A DNA stretch of 64,000 nucleotides from an uncultured Desulfuromonadales bacterium (GCA_903868145.1 CAIPTY010000085.1:1-64000); one strand, 5' to 3'. Shown: positions 33,936-43,150, numbered from the stretch's first letter. The notes: generated from the letters alone by a model not told the origin. Made by a program: numbers and translations.

Positions 33936-35828
33936 CTACATCCCCATGCCGAAATCCATGCTGAGCTGTTTCTGAAGTTTTCCGGCCTGGCGTAACGATT
34001 CAAGAAAAAACTTGCGGTCGAGCTGATTGAGTTCATACGGGTTGATGTGATTGTGGGAGGTGCTGCCGTTACGCAGCAGCTCGAACTGGTGACGTATGCG
34101 CAAGGACTGAAGAAATGAAAAGGCATCAGCCCAGGCGTTGACTTCACTCTGCGGCCAGTTGCGGAGATCACCGGCTGCGATCAGACGTTCCCGCGTATTG
34201 CCTTTCGTGACGCCGGATGCCAGTGCGAATACCCTGGCGGCATCGACAAACAGTGTCACTCCGTTCTGCTTGATGTCGATGGTGCCGGGATGATCCTTGT
34301 CGTCATCCACGATAAAATCGCGGAAGAATCCGAGCGGAGGAGTCCGCTCTTTGGCATTCTCTGTCAGAAGGTGGAAGAAGCGCTTTTGACCGATGACCGC
34401 CTCCGCGAGCCAGGTGCGGAGGGGGTCGGTCAGAGACGCATCTCCATACAGATGCCGGAAGTCGAAGAATATGGTCGCCTTGAGAAGTGAATCCGGCGTT
34501 GGTTCCTGGATCCATGTATTGAATTTTATCTGCCACTCCCGGTAACTGAGGCAGCAATCCGGATTTCCGGCCATGATGTTACCTTTGCAGAGTGGAAAGC
34601 CAACGGTGTTGAGGGCCTGGTTGATCCGTTGGGCCACCGGCAGCAGGCGCGAGCGGATCGATGCGGCATCCTCACCCTCCGGCACTTCAAAGATGATGCC
34701 GTTGTCCTGATCTGTGAAGAAGGTCTGTTCGTATCGCCCCTGGCTCCCCAGTGCAATCCAGGCCACTTTGAGACCGCTCAAACCATCCTTGGCCAACTCC
34801 AGGTCGAGTGTTCTGGTGATGATCTTGTCGTTGAGAGTGGAGATGATCTGGGTGATATGATCGGCCGTCACACCCTGTATAATCATGCTTTCCGCCAGCA
34901 GATGCATGTCACTGCCGCAGCGTTTGAGCTTTTCCAGATTGTCGGCGGCGTTTATTTCGGCGTTGAGCTGGCTGAGACTGACCCGTTGCAGGTTGAAGAG
35001 ATCCCGTTCGGTTATGATACCGGCCAGTTTACCTTTATCAACGAGAATAATATGGTGAAATCCGGCTTCCGCGAGCATCAGGGCAGCTTCGTAGCCGAGC
35101 GCAGATACGGGGAGGGTTCGCGGTGATTCGGTCATGACCTCTTCGATCGGAATGTTCAGATCGCCGCCGGGAACCACAATCTTCCGAAGCAGGTCGCGCA
35201 TGGTGAATATGCCGATCGGGGCGTTGTCGGCGTTAACGATCGTAACGGCATCAACGTCATTGTCACACATGGTTCCAACTACCGTGCGAAGCTGACTGCC
35301 CGGACGCGCTGTCAAAGGATTGGGGCTCATGAAAACCGAGAGCGGCGTGCTCAGTCGTTGCTGTTCGTCGCTCTGGTGTGAGAAGTGCAGCCGATAGACC
35401 CGACGGGACTGCTCCAGGAAACTTTGGGAGCGGTATTTGCAGAAATCCGAAAACACGGTGCTCAACGTCTTCAGTTCATCAAAATCATCAATCGTCAAGC
35501 GGTAGCAGGTAGTGTCGGAATTGGCACGAAAGGTTGAGAATACGGGCCGCCGCTCTTCGAGTGCTTCGAGCGGGAAGCACTCCCCCTCCACCAGTTCGGC
35601 CAGCACCTTCTTTTCATCGGCGGCGTTTCCCAAGGCTTCCAGTTGCACGGTGCCGCTGTGGATGAAAAACAGTTCAACGCAGGGCATGCCCGGCAGGAGT
35701 ATCTCTGCATTCTGTTTAAATTGAACCTGTTCAAGATGGGCAGCCAGCCACTCCAGATGCGTCGTCTGCATCCGGTCGAACGGGCGACGTCGGCTGAGTT
35801 CACCCACAAGCTCCCGGGTTATTTTCAT
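33936..35828 (-). CDS. Cyclic-nucleotide-binding/CBS/DUF294 nucleotidyltransferase-like protein
   Basis: A 630-residue soluble regulatory protein. Order: cyclic-nucleotide-binding (CNB) domain (about 20-140), a CBS pair (about 165-285: MSPNPLTARPGSQLRTVVGTM, MTESPRTLPVSALGYEAALML), a DUF294 nucleotidyltransferase-like domain near 345-460 with GSQGRYEQTFFTDQDNGI, and the DUF294_C helical domain to the end. The GS-x-G-R-x-E ... TDQDN motif keeps the acidic pair needed for nucleotidyl transfer, as in GlnD. The layout suggests sensing of cyclic and adenine nucleotides; the target protein is unknown. It heads the minus-strand operon with the HDOD and metallo-hydrolase genes. Confidence 0.88.
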   Translation of the reverse strand: MKITRELVGELSRRRPFDRMQTTHLEWLAAHLEQVQFKQNAEILLPGMPCVELFFIHSGTVQLEALGNAADEKKVLAELVEGECFPLEALEERRPVFSTFRANSDTTCYRLTIDDFDELKTLSTVFSDFCKYRSQSFLEQSRRVYRLHFSHQSDEQQRLSTPLSVFMSPNPLTARPGSQLRTVVGTMCDNDVDAVTIVNADNAPIGIFTMRDLLRKIVVPGGDLNIPIEEVMTESPRTLPVSALGYEAALMLAEAGFHHIILVDKGKLAGIITERDLFNLQRVSLSQLNAEINAADNLEKLKRCGSDMHLLAESMIIQGVTADHITQIISTLNDKIITRTLDLELAKDGLSGLKVAWIALGSQGRYEQTFFTDQDNGIIFEVPEGEDAASIRSRLLPVAQRINQALNTVGFPLCKGNIMAGNPDCCLSYREWQIKFNTWIQEPTPDSLLKATIFFDFRHLYGDASLTDPLRTWLAEAVIGQKRFFHLLTENAKERTPPLGFFRDFIVDDDKDHPGTIDIKQNGVTLFVDAARVFALASGVTKGNTRERLIAAGDLRNWPQSEVNAWADAFSFLQSLRIRHQFELLRNGSTSHNHINPYELNQLDRKFFLESLRQAGKLQKQLSMDFGMGM

Positions 35829-36142
35829 ATCAGACTCTCCTTGAAAAAAGTTGCATTGTTGCAGGCATAGCTGAAAAACTTCATATTCATCAGAGTTGTA
35901 ATGTACTTTTGGCCTATTTACAAATGTTTTTCGTCTGTTTTTTTACCTGAAAAGGTGTTCAATCCCATAAGTCTCCGCCTCAAATCCGCTCTAAATTGAA
36001 TTGACGATTACTCGATTTAAATGGTATTGCTACCAGCCAGACAGTCAGAAACCTCACTTTTTCCGTCTGTACACACAGGACTGACAGTGTGTTCACGGTT
36101 GTGAAGTGATGACAAAATGTGGCTTTAAAAGGAGCGGAAAAG
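35829..36142. other. Intergenic region between divergent CNB-CBS and CBS genes
   Basis: 314 bases, relatively AT-rich. It must contain promoters for both directions. TTGACG at about 36000 with TATTGC 18 bases on is a weak candidate for the plus strand. No RNA gene, repeat or small coding frame with a ribosome site is seen. Confidence 0.5.
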
Positions 36143-36742
36143 ATGGTTAGAGAATTCGAGATTGTGCAGTCTTCACGCTTAAAGACGGGATCATCCTATA
36201 TGCGCCCGATTCAGGTTCTTCAGGAACATGTGAACCTCAGCGATCCGGCCATCAAGGTGATGTCGGATCTGAGCAAGGTTTCGGTTGTCGTTGTGCGCCC
36301 CAACGCTTCGATGGATACCGCCAACGCCAAGATGATCCGTTATGGAGTGCGACTCCTGCTGGTGCTGGATGGCAACGACCAGGTGGCGGGGTTGTTGACG
36401 GCAAGCGATGTGTTAGGGGAGAAACCGATGCGTTTTCTGCAAAACATGGGTGGAACGCACGCAGATATCATGGTACGTGACCTCATGACCCCGCAGCGTG
36501 AGCTGGATGTAATGAAAATCGAGGACGTAAAAAGTGCGGAAGTCGGTCAGATTATAGCCACCCTGAAAAAATCCAACCGGCAGCATGGATTGGTGGTTTC
36601 AGAGGGGGCGGACGGCAAACAGACCGTGTGCGGAATTTTTTCGATCACCCAAATCGCCCGGCAATTGGGAACCAAGGTTCAGAGCTACGAATTGACGCAA
36701 ACGCTTGCTGCAATAGATGCGGTCGCTTCTCGCGGCCAATAG
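36143..36742 (+). CDS. CBS-domain pair protein
   Basis: A 199-residue protein built from two CBS domains (about 38-110 and 112-195). It has VVVRPNASMDTANAKMIRYGVRLLLVLD in the first and VRDLMTPQRELDVMKIED with VGQIIATLKKSNRQHGLVV in the second. CBS pairs bind adenine nucleotides and act as energy sensors. There is no catalytic domain, so it should act on a partner. An AGGAG site precedes ATG 36143. It is divergent from the CNB-CBS-DUF294 gene, so the two CBS proteins may share regulation, and it is 80 bases upstream of the amylase gene. Confidence 0.85.
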   Translation: MVREFEIVQSSRLKTGSSYMRPIQVLQEHVNLSDPAIKVMSDLSKVSVVVVRPNASMDTANAKMIRYGVRLLLVLDGNDQVAGLLTASDVLGEKPMRFLQNMGGTHADIMVRDLMTPQRELDVMKIEDVKSAEVGQIIATLKKSNRQHGLVVSEGADGKQTVCGIFSITQIARQLGTKVQSYELTQTLAAIDAVASRGQ

Positions 36743-36822
36743 GCTTGCGAATTGGCAATTGAGGCGTAACATCCCTGATACAGGAGGTTTTTTCCTCGAA
36801 CCAAAGCCGGCAGGGAGTCTGT

Positions 36823-38322
36823 ATGGAAGACATTAACGGCGTCATGATGCAGTATTTTCACTGGTACGTCCCTTCAGACGGAACCCTGTGGAGTTCTGTG
36901 TCGTCCCGGGCGAACGAAATTGCCGAAGCGGGAATCACCGCCCTGTGGCTTCCGCCCTCCTACAAAGGAATCGCAGGTGCCTCCGATGTAGGCTACGGGG
37001 TGTACGACCTCTACGACCTGGGAGAGTTTGACCAGAAGGGGTCGGTACGGACAAAATACGGGACGCGCTTGCAGTATCTGGATGCCGTGGCAGCACTGAA
37101 GGCGGCAGGGGTGCAGGTGTACGCCGATGCAGTCCTGAATCATCGCATGGGGGCGGATGGTACCGAATCCTGTCGCGCCGTGCCCTACGCCAAGGGGGAC
37201 CGCATCAATCCCAAAGGGGCACTGCGGGATATCAGGGCATGGACTCACTTCGCCTTTCCGGGGAGAAACGGCACATATTCCGACTTTGAATGGCACTGGC
37301 AACACTTTGACGCTGTTGATTTCGAGGCGGACAACCCGACCAGGTACGACTCGGTATACCTGTTCGACGGCAAGCAGTTCGATGATGATGTCTCGTCGGA
37401 GTTCGGCAATTTTGCCTATCTGATGGGGTGCGATCTCGATTGCCAGAACAAGGATGTGCGCGATGAACTCGTCCGCTGGGGGAAATGGTATCTTGATACC
37501 ACCGGGGTTGACGGTTTCCGCCTGGACGCCATCAAGCATATCGCCGCCTGGTTCTTCCCGGAATGGCACGACGCCCTGGAAAAACACGCCGGAAAAGAGC
37601 TGTTCATGGTCGGAGAGTACTGGGCCAACAGCCTGCCCGCGCTGCACTGGTACATCGATGACGTCGGCGGTCGTCTGACGGTTTTTGACGTACCCCTCCA
37701 TTTCAACTTCTATTCAGCAGGACGTCTGGGCAGGGAATATGACCTGCGCCGGATTCTTGACGACACGCTTGTCAAAGATCGTCCCACCCACGCCGTAACT
37801 TTCGTCGATAACCACGACTCCCAGCCGTTGCAGGCTCTTGAGTCAAGCATCGAGCCGTGGTTCAAACCGCTGGCGTATGCCGTCATCCTGCTGCGGAAAG
37901 ATGGCTATCCCTGCCTCTTTCACGCTGACTACTACGGCGCCGAGTACGACGATAAAGGGCGCGACGGCAGCATCTGCCACGTATCCATGCCGTCGCACCG
38001 TTTTCTGATAGATACCTTCCTGAAGGCACGCCGCCAGTTTTCCTACGGCCCGCAGTACGACTATCTCGACCATCCGAACACCATCGGCTGGACCCGGTTG
38101 GGTGATGAGCTGCATCCTGGCGGAATGGCGGTGCTGATGAGCAACGGGGAAGATGGCTGGAAATGGATGGACGTCGGGCATCCGAATACGGTCTACACGG
38201 ACATCACCGGACATATCGGGGAGGCAGTCGTTACCAACCGTGATGGCTGGGGAGAGTTCAGATGCCAGGGCGGTAAGGTGTCGGTATGGGTGGATAGGGT
38301 GGCTGTCAGCCGGCCTTTTTAA
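36823..38322 (+). CDS. Cytoplasmic alpha-amylase (GH13)
   Basis: A 499-residue alpha-amylase without a signal peptide. It begins NGVMMQYFHWYVPSDG, as in cytoplasmic AmyA/GH13_5-type enzymes. All four conserved regions are seen: I DAVLNHRMG near 105, II GFRLDAIKH near 230 (nucleophile Asp), III GEYWAN near 265 (acid/base Glu), and IV FVDNHD near 330. It probably hydrolyses internal alpha-1,4 bonds in glycogen or maltodextrins. GGGAG precedes the ATG. Related enzymes are at 17783 and 53551, and this copy is alone with a CBS gene upstream. Confidence 0.93.
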   Translation: MEDINGVMMQYFHWYVPSDGTLWSSVSSRANEIAEAGITALWLPPSYKGIAGASDVGYGVYDLYDLGEFDQKGSVRTKYGTRLQYLDAVAALKAAGVQVYADAVLNHRMGADGTESCRAVPYAKGDRINPKGALRDIRAWTHFAFPGRNGTYSDFEWHWQHFDAVDFEADNPTRYDSVYLFDGKQFDDDVSSEFGNFAYLMGCDLDCQNKDVRDELVRWGKWYLDTTGVDGFRLDAIKHIAAWFFPEWHDALEKHAGKELFMVGEYWANSLPALHWYIDDVGGRLTVFDVPLHFNFYSAGRLGREYDLRRILDDTLVKDRPTHAVTFVDNHDSQPLQALESSIEPWFKPLAYAVILLRKDGYPCLFHADYYGAEYDDKGRDGSICHVSMPSHRFLIDTFLKARRQFSYGPQYDYLDHPNTIGWTRLGDELHPGGMAVLMSNGEDGWKWMDVGHPNTVYTDITGHIGEAVVTNRDGWGEFRCQGGKVSVWVDRVAVSRPF

Positions 38323-38380
38323 TCAGGACCTTCATGCAGATGCGGACAGGTCCCGATGAGTTCAGTTTATCCCATATTGA

Positions 38381-38695
38381 TTATTTCCCGTACCCGCCGG
38401 TCCGCACATCTATAAGAGTACCGCCACTGAATATCAGATAATGAACCAGGCGATGGGGCCCTTCATTGTAAGTCCACTCCTCCTGTACATTAAAATATAC
38501 GGGATTTGTCGGCGTACCTTGAACTGCCGGCTGATTGCGTATTACAGAGGTGGGAGTATCGCATTTACTCGTCACAACGGATATCGAGTCGCCGGTGGAG
38601 ACAATACTACCGTTGGGACAACGAAAATTGTCGGCATGAACCAACTCTGTCAGTAGAAGGGTACAGAAAGAGCACAGCAGAATTGTGATACGCAT
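38381..38695 (-). CDS. DUF2845 exported protein
   Basis: A 104-residue protein with a signal peptide (MRITILLCSFCTLLLTELVHA) and a DUF2845 domain: NFRCPNGSIVSTGDSISVVTSKCDTP supplies the cysteine pair typical of the family, followed by EEWTYNEGPHRLVHYLIFSGGTLIDV. It is probably periplasmic with one disulfide. Function is unknown. It is convergent with the amylase gene (58-base gap). Confidence 0.82.
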   Translation of the reverse strand: MRITILLCSFCTLLLTELVHADNFRCPNGSIVSTGDSISVVTSKCDTPTSVIRNQPAVQGTPTNPVYFNVQEEWTYNEGPHRLVHYLIFSGGTLIDVRTGGYGK

Positions 38696-39112
38696 CGCGT
38701 TTTCCTCGCATCATGAGTTTTAGATAGGTACACCGCTTGTACCGTCAGAAAATGAGGTTGTCAATAAGGTCCTTCAGCAACGGTGATATATTTTTCGGGC
38801 AATTGGATTTAAAGTCAAACGCCGTCAAACCAGCCTGAAAAACAGCGACCTTCCGCATGTGAGTTGGAGCCAAGGATATCATGGCGATTGCAGAGGTCAT
38901 GATGCAGCAACTGGCACCTATGCTGGTGGAGATGAAGGCGATAGCCTTTGTACCACTGACCTCAGGTAATCCAAACCTCTAGCCCCGCCCCCCAGCTAAG
39001 CCCAGGCACTTATATGCTGAGGAGGGATGATCTCATATAAATTCATGTTTATTTGCTACAAAAGGATTATTGGAAGCGAGGCATAAAAGTGCAACTTTCA
39101 GAATTGTGGCAA
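38696..39112. other. Intergenic region with a possible 33-codon frame
   Basis: About 420 bases between the DUF2845 gene and the tRNA terminator. An ATG at 38881, preceded by AAGGA, opens a 33-codon frame to TAG at 38982 (start MAIAEVMMQQLAPMLVEMK). Its sequence matches nothing I recognise and may be a gene remnant. A short GGTAC/GTACC hairpin occurs near 38730. Otherwise nothing is seen. Confidence 0.35.
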
Positions 39113-39145
39113 TAAAAAAGCACCTACAATATAATGTAAGTGCTT
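39113..39145 (-). terminator. Intrinsic terminator of tRNA-Arg
   Basis: On the minus strand AAGCACTTACA pairs with TGTAGGTGCTT (11 pairs, one G-U) around a TTATAT loop, followed by a T-run. It ends the tRNA transcript about 10 bases after the CCA end. Confidence 0.88.
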
Positions 39146-39155
39146 GTTTTTATTA

Positions 39156-39232
39156 TGGCGCGCTTGGAGAGATTCGAACTCCCGACCTACGGATTCGTAG
39201 TCCGTTGCTCTATCCAGCTGAGCTACAAGCGC
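39156..39232 (-). tRNA. tRNA-Arg (anticodon ACG)
   Basis: A complete 77-base cloverleaf on the minus strand including an encoded CCA (plus-strand TGG at 39156-39158). Acceptor stem GCGCTTG/CAAGCGC with discriminator G; D arm AGCTCAGCTGGATAGAGC; anticodon stem ACGGA/TCCGT with loop CTACGAA, giving anticodon ACG (read as inosine-CG); T arm with GTTCGAATC. A strong terminator follows. Confidence 0.96.
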
Positions 39233-39428
39233 ATAAACTTGAATTGCAAGAATGAGAAGGAGGGATAGGTATCAAAAATCATGGAGTTGTGCAAGCTATA
39301 TTTTTCATGTCTGGCAATTAACTACCTATGATAACTTTCATCACAGGTACGGTATCCCGTTTGCTTCGGGCTTTAAATATGATAGGGTGTGGCTCGAAGT
39401 CATACTATTTATGTCCGGGAGGTTTATC

Positions 39429-39725
39429 ATGTTGGAGCTGTTTGAAAAGGCTGTGCTGACAACAATCGGCGTTGCTGCGATTACCCAGAAGAAGGCAGAA
39501 GAACTGGTGACGGAGATGAAAGATCGTTACAAACTCAGCGAAGATGAGGGGAAAAACCTGATTGAAAGGTTTCAGGCCATCGCAAAGGAAAGCAGGGAAA
39601 AAGTCAAGGAGATGGCGGAAGTCGAAGTACTGAAGGTGGTCGAGCGGCTGGGCCTGGTATCCCGCGATGAGTTTGAGCGGCTTTCCAGGCGGGTGCAGGA
39701 ACTGGAATCCCGAAGTAACGCTTAA
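39429..39725 (+). CDS. Phasin-like (PhaF-type) small helical protein
   Basis: A 98-residue helical protein: MLELFEKAVLTTIGVAAITQKKAEELVTEMKDRYKLSE near the start and a C-terminal coiled coil VSRDEFERLSRRVQELESR. This matches the polyhydroxyalkanoate synthesis regulator phasin-like family (COG3937). In this lineage the family often sits before a UbiB/ABC1 kinase gene, as here (3-base gap), so a role at membranes or with UbiB is more likely than granule coating (inference). The start at 39429 has GGGAGG upstream; a longer open frame from 39252 runs through the region next to the tRNA and is not supported. Confidence 0.8.
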   Translation: MLELFEKAVLTTIGVAAITQKKAEELVTEMKDRYKLSEDEGKNLIERFQAIAKESREKVKEMAEVEVLKVVERLGLVSRDEFERLSRRVQELESRSNA

Positions 39726-39728
39726 ACC

Positions 39729-41414
39729 ATGCTGCAGTTTTTAAGAATCAATCGAAATATTCGCAGTATCAGGCGCTATCTGAACATTGTCCGGGTGCTC
39801 AGCACCTACGGTTTCGATCAGGTGCTTGAGATGCTGGGACTTGCCGATGTGGTAGTACGAAGCCGGAAACTTTTCCGCCGTTCGATACCGGACATCGCCA
39901 GGCTTACTGCCGCCGAGCGGATGCGTCTTGCGTTGGAGGAACTCGGCCCGACCTTTGTCAAGCTGGGGCAGATCCTTTCTACGCGACCGGATGTGGTGCC
40001 GCATGCGTTTATCAGGGAGTTTGAAAAACTGCAGGATAAGGTTCCGAGTTTCTCGTTTGAAGAGGTGCTAACCCAAATAACAAGCGAGCTGGGCGGCCCT
40101 GTCGAACAATTCTATGCCGAGATCGATCCCATACCGCTGGCGGCCGCATCTATCGCCCAGGTGCACAGAGCTCGCCTGAACACGGGCGAGGACGTGGTGG
40201 TCAAGGTGCGTCGTCCCGGAATCGTGGCGGTGGTTGAGTCTGATATCAGTGCGTTGTTGGCGCTGGCCGGGTTGGCCGAGCGACACGTCTCCGGTAGCGA
40301 GATATACAATCCGGTGGGGATCGTGCGCGAATTTGCCCGCACGATCCGTCGGGAGATGGATTTTTCGCGGGAGGGTCACACCATCGAGAAATTCCGCGAC
40401 AATTTCAGAGGTACGCCCTGGATGTACTTTCCCCGTGTCTATTGGGGTCAGACCTCACGCGGCATACTGACCATGGAATTTGTGGCGGGCGTCAAGGTCT
40501 CCGACCAGGAGAAACTTTCTGTTCAGGGACTCGACGCGAAACTGATCGCCCGTCGCGGTGCGGATTCCTTCCTTGAGATGGTGCTCAATCATGGATTTTT
40601 TCATGGCGATCTTCATCCCGGAAATCTTCTGATACTTCCGGATAATGTAATCTGCATGCTTGATTACGGCATTGTGGGGCGACTGGATGAAAATCTCACC
40701 ACCTTCCTGACCGACATCCTCTCGGCAATAGTCAATCGAGACATGGATGAGGTTGTGTCGCTTCTCCTGTTTGCCGGCGATATCTCGGACAGTCTGGATA
40801 CCCGCGCCCTGAAACGGGATATGTTCAATTTCATTGATGGCTACTATGAAATCCCCATCAAAGAGATTGAAGTGGGGCGTATGCTGATTGAGTTCATTGA
40901 AATTATTACACTTTACAGCATCCGCATTCCACCCGACCTTACGCTACTGGCCAAGTCACTGGTACTGATCGAGGGGATGGGGCGCACGCTTGACCCGACC
41001 TTCGACATGGCAGAACACCTGCGCCCTTTCATCGTAAAGGCGCTTCGTCAGAAATTTTCTCCCCGGCGGATATCACGGGACATAAACCAGATTCTGTTTT
41101 CCTATCTGAACCTGGCGCGAAACATTCCCCGCGACCTGAAAGAAATTGTCAATCGCATCAACCGCAACAAGTTCAAGATCGACCTGGAACATCGCGGTCT
41201 GGACAAGTTCACTGCAGATTTCGACCGATCCATCAACCGCCTGTCAACCAGCATGATCCTGGCCGCAATGATCATTGGCTCCTCAATCATCATGCAGACG
41301 GATAAAGGGCCAAAGATCATGGATTTTCCGGTGCTGGCCTTTATGGGATACAGCGTGGCGGGGTTTGTCGGCCTCTGGCTGGTCTATGCGATCATCCGTT
41401 CCGGGAGGATGTGA
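39729..41414 (+). CDS. UbiB/ABC1/AarF-family atypical kinase
   Basis: A 561-residue protein of the UbiB family, needed for quinone synthesis or membrane lipid homeostasis in bacteria. Kinase-like motifs: the KxGQ-like segment LGPTFVKLGQILSTRPDV near 75, AAASIAQVHRARL near 140, VVVKVRRPGI near 160, and HGDLHPGNLL near 295 with MLDYGIVG near 315. Two C-terminal hydrophobic helices (about 500-560) anchor it in the membrane. It starts 3 bases after the phasin-like gene, so both are probably translated from the same transcript. Its length and domain order are usual for the family. Confidence 0.93.
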   Translation: MLQFLRINRNIRSIRRYLNIVRVLSTYGFDQVLEMLGLADVVVRSRKLFRRSIPDIARLTAAERMRLALEELGPTFVKLGQILSTRPDVVPHAFIREFEKLQDKVPSFSFEEVLTQITSELGGPVEQFYAEIDPIPLAAASIAQVHRARLNTGEDVVVKVRRPGIVAVVESDISALLALAGLAERHVSGSEIYNPVGIVREFARTIRREMDFSREGHTIEKFRDNFRGTPWMYFPRVYWGQTSRGILTMEFVAGVKVSDQEKLSVQGLDAKLIARRGADSFLEMVLNHGFFHGDLHPGNLLILPDNVICMLDYGIVGRLDENLTTFLTDILSAIVNRDMDEVVSLLLFAGDISDSLDTRALKRDMFNFIDGYYEIPIKEIEVGRMLIEFIEIITLYSIRIPPDLTLLAKSLVLIEGMGRTLDPTFDMAEHLRPFIVKALRQKFSPRRISRDINQILFSYLNLARNIPRDLKEIVNRINRNKFKIDLEHRGLDKFTADFDRSINRLSTSMILAAMIIGSSIIMQTDKGPKIMDFPVLAFMGYSVAGFVGLWLVYAIIRSGRM

Positions 41415-41578
41415 GAGGGGCTCTCAAGGAGTCAGGATGAAATGCCGCCGAATCAGACTGTTTTGTGTGACAGGGCATTTTCTGTCGTAACTGCATCATT
41501 TTTCTCTTTTGAAGGGCATCGAGTTAAGGTATCCTCGCATCAGGCTGGCAGGCTACTATTGCAAGGGGGAAGACGAAT

Positions 41579-42004
41579 ATGGCAAGTCTCAACAAGGTAA
41601 TGCTGATAGGGAATCTGGGCAAGGATCCGGAAGTGCGCTTTACCGGCTCGGGGCAGGCGGTGGCGGGTTTTTCCCTGGCCACCAGTGAAAAATTCAAGAA
41701 CAAAACCGGCGAGTGGGAGGAGCGTACCGAATGGCACAACATTACGCTCTGGGGTAAACTGGCTGAAATTGCGGGAGAATATCTCTCAAAAGGCAAGACC
41801 GTATATATCGAGGGGCGTCTCCAGACCAGGAAATGGCAGGACAAGAGTGGTAACGACCGCTACACCACTGAAATTGTCGGAGACAAGATGCAAATGCTTT
41901 CACCCAAGGGTGAAGGGCGACGTGGCGGTGATGCATCCTCCGAAACGGCGGGCGGCAACCGCGAAGAGCCGCCGCCATTTCAGGATGACGACATACCGTT
42001 TTGA
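41579..42004 (+). CDS. ssb: Single-stranded DNA-binding protein
   Basis: A 141-residue SSB with an OB fold (residues 1-105: [59 protein letters not shown]) and a short glycine- and acidic-rich tail ending DDDIPF, the conserved partner-binding tip. It protects single-stranded DNA in replication, recombination and repair. It is isolated from replication genes here. An AGGGGGAAG-like site precedes the ATG and an intrinsic terminator follows. Confidence 0.96.
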   Translation: MASLNKVMLIGNLGKDPEVRFTGSGQAVAGFSLATSEKFKNKTGEWEERTEWHNITLWGKLAEIAGEYLSKGKTVYIEGRLQTRKWQDKSGNDRYTTEIVGDKMQMLSPKGEGRRGGDASSETAGGNREEPPPFQDDDIPF

Positions 42005-42031
42005 TCCCTGCCGAAAAAATATTGATTCAGT

Positions 42032-42067
42032 CCGGCGGGGTTCCTCAGCCCTGCCGGTTTATTTTTT
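42032..42067 (+). terminator. Intrinsic terminator after ssb
   Basis: CCGGCGGGG (42032-42040) pairs with CCCTGCCGG (42049-42057; one G-U) around an 8-base loop, followed by TTTATTTTTT. The T-run overlaps the end of the convergent Skp-like gene. Confidence 0.88.
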
Positions 42068-42718
42068 AGGTTCCTTCTCGTTTAACAGCTTGATTACCCC
42101 GTCCGTCACATCCTGCGCCTCAACGCCGCTTTCAAGATACAGCAATGCCCTCTTCTCGATAATCAGGGCAAGAGTGCCGGCTTTCCCGTATTCCGTGCAT
42201 GCCCGCTCGAGTTTTTCGGAAAGGCCGCTGAACAGACTCTGCTGCAGCGTCTGAAGTTCCTTTTCTGAATTCTGGCCGAATCTCTGGAACTCCTCGACTT
42301 TTTTCTGGAACTCCTTTGCCTTCGCCTCCCGCTGAGGAGGAGCAAGGGACTGGATTTTCGCCTCAATGTCAGATTTCATTTTTTCCAGATTTTTCCGCTT
42401 GACCTCTATCTGCCCCTGAAGTTTCTTCTTCCTCGCCTCAAGTTGTTTCTGAACAGCTTTCCCGACCTCTGATTCGTTATTGACGCGCATCAGATCGATG
42501 TAGCCAAGGCGCACGGATTTCTGAACAGGCGGGGGGGTGACAGACGGCTTTTGAGACACAGAAGGAGCTGCCGGTAGCAGTGAGGTCGGATTGCTTTCAG
42601 GCGGGGAGACCGGATCCGGCTTTACCCCGCCGGGCTGAGCTGATTCTGCTGCACCAGCCAGGGGTGAAAGCGTTAGAATTAACACGGAGATCAAAAGGAA
42701 CCTTACCACTGATTTCAT
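42059..42718 (-). CDS. Skp/OmpH-like periplasmic chaperone
   Basis: A 219-residue protein with a signal peptide (MKSVVRFLLISVLILTLSPLAGA) and a low-complexity proline/serine-rich stretch (about 25-75) before an OmpH/Skp domain: RLGYIDLMRVNNESEVGKAVQ, a long charged coiled coil (about 95-170, QLEARKKKLQGQIEVKRKNLEKM), and the closing strand TLALIIEKRALLYLESGVEAQDVTDGVIKLL. Skp-like proteins escort unfolded outer-membrane proteins. The proline-rich linker after the signal peptide is not in E. coli Skp. The start at 42718 is inferred from the signal peptide; upstream in-frame ATGs exist (to 42862). It is not near bamA or lpxD, its usual neighbours. Confidence 0.82.
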   Translation of the reverse strand: MKSVVRFLLISVLILTLSPLAGAAESAQPGGVKPDPVSPPESNPTSLLPAAPSVSQKPSVTPPPVQKSVRLGYIDLMRVNNESEVGKAVQKQLEARKKKLQGQIEVKRKNLEKMKSDIEAKIQSLAPPQREAKAKEFQKKVEEFQRFGQNSEKELQTLQQSLFSGLSEKLERACTEYGKAGTLALIIEKRALLYLESGVEAQDVTDGVIKLLNEKEPKK

Positions 42719-42904
42719 GGGCACTAACCTCGACGACAGGATATGTTTCATTGACACGAGGATAGATGCTTTCATCACCGGACACAAGCCTTCTTTTGAT
42801 AACCGCATCTCCAATGTCTGCATCGTTTGATCAATTAAAATGACCGGATTACAATTAACCACTTGACTTTATCCGGTTGATTTTTCTAAACTACTCAAAA
42901 TTTA

Positions 42905-43150
42905 TACAGGCTGTGAAGAGGAGTAGTAGTCGTTGCGGGCTTTTCAGAGAGCCGGTGGGTGGTGCGAACCGGCAGGCACGGATGATGAACTCGCCTCGGA
43001 GCCGTTCCGGTGAACGGAAGTAGTCGGAACCGTCCTCCCGCGTTAAGGGTGAATTAAGGCCTGTCAGTCTTCTGTCAGGTGAAAAGGGTGGTACCGCGAA
43101 CGCATCTGTGCCTTCGCCCCTGTGTGGGGCGCGGGCATTTTCATTTTCTG
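42905..43150 (+). promoter_or_regulatory. T-box leader of leuA (leucine-specific)
   Basis: The 14-base T-box core AGGGTGGTACCGCG is at 43085-43098. Upstream lie an AGTA-type GA motif region and a long stem I, with GAACTC at 42988-42992 offering CTC (Leu) as the specifier codon. The bulge TGGT fits the ACCA end of tRNA-Leu. Downstream, CGCCCC (43115-43120) and GGGGCG (43126-43131) form a terminator stem followed by TTTTCATTTT; CCGCG of the T-box can also pair with CGCGG in the terminator arm, giving the expected switch. Uncharged tRNA-Leu should stabilise the antiterminator and allow leuA expression. Confidence 0.9.

Noticed and set aside
39252-39428. N-terminal extension of the phasin-like protein
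   Set aside because: The translated extension is not helical or conserved-looking, and ATG 39429 has a good ribosome site.
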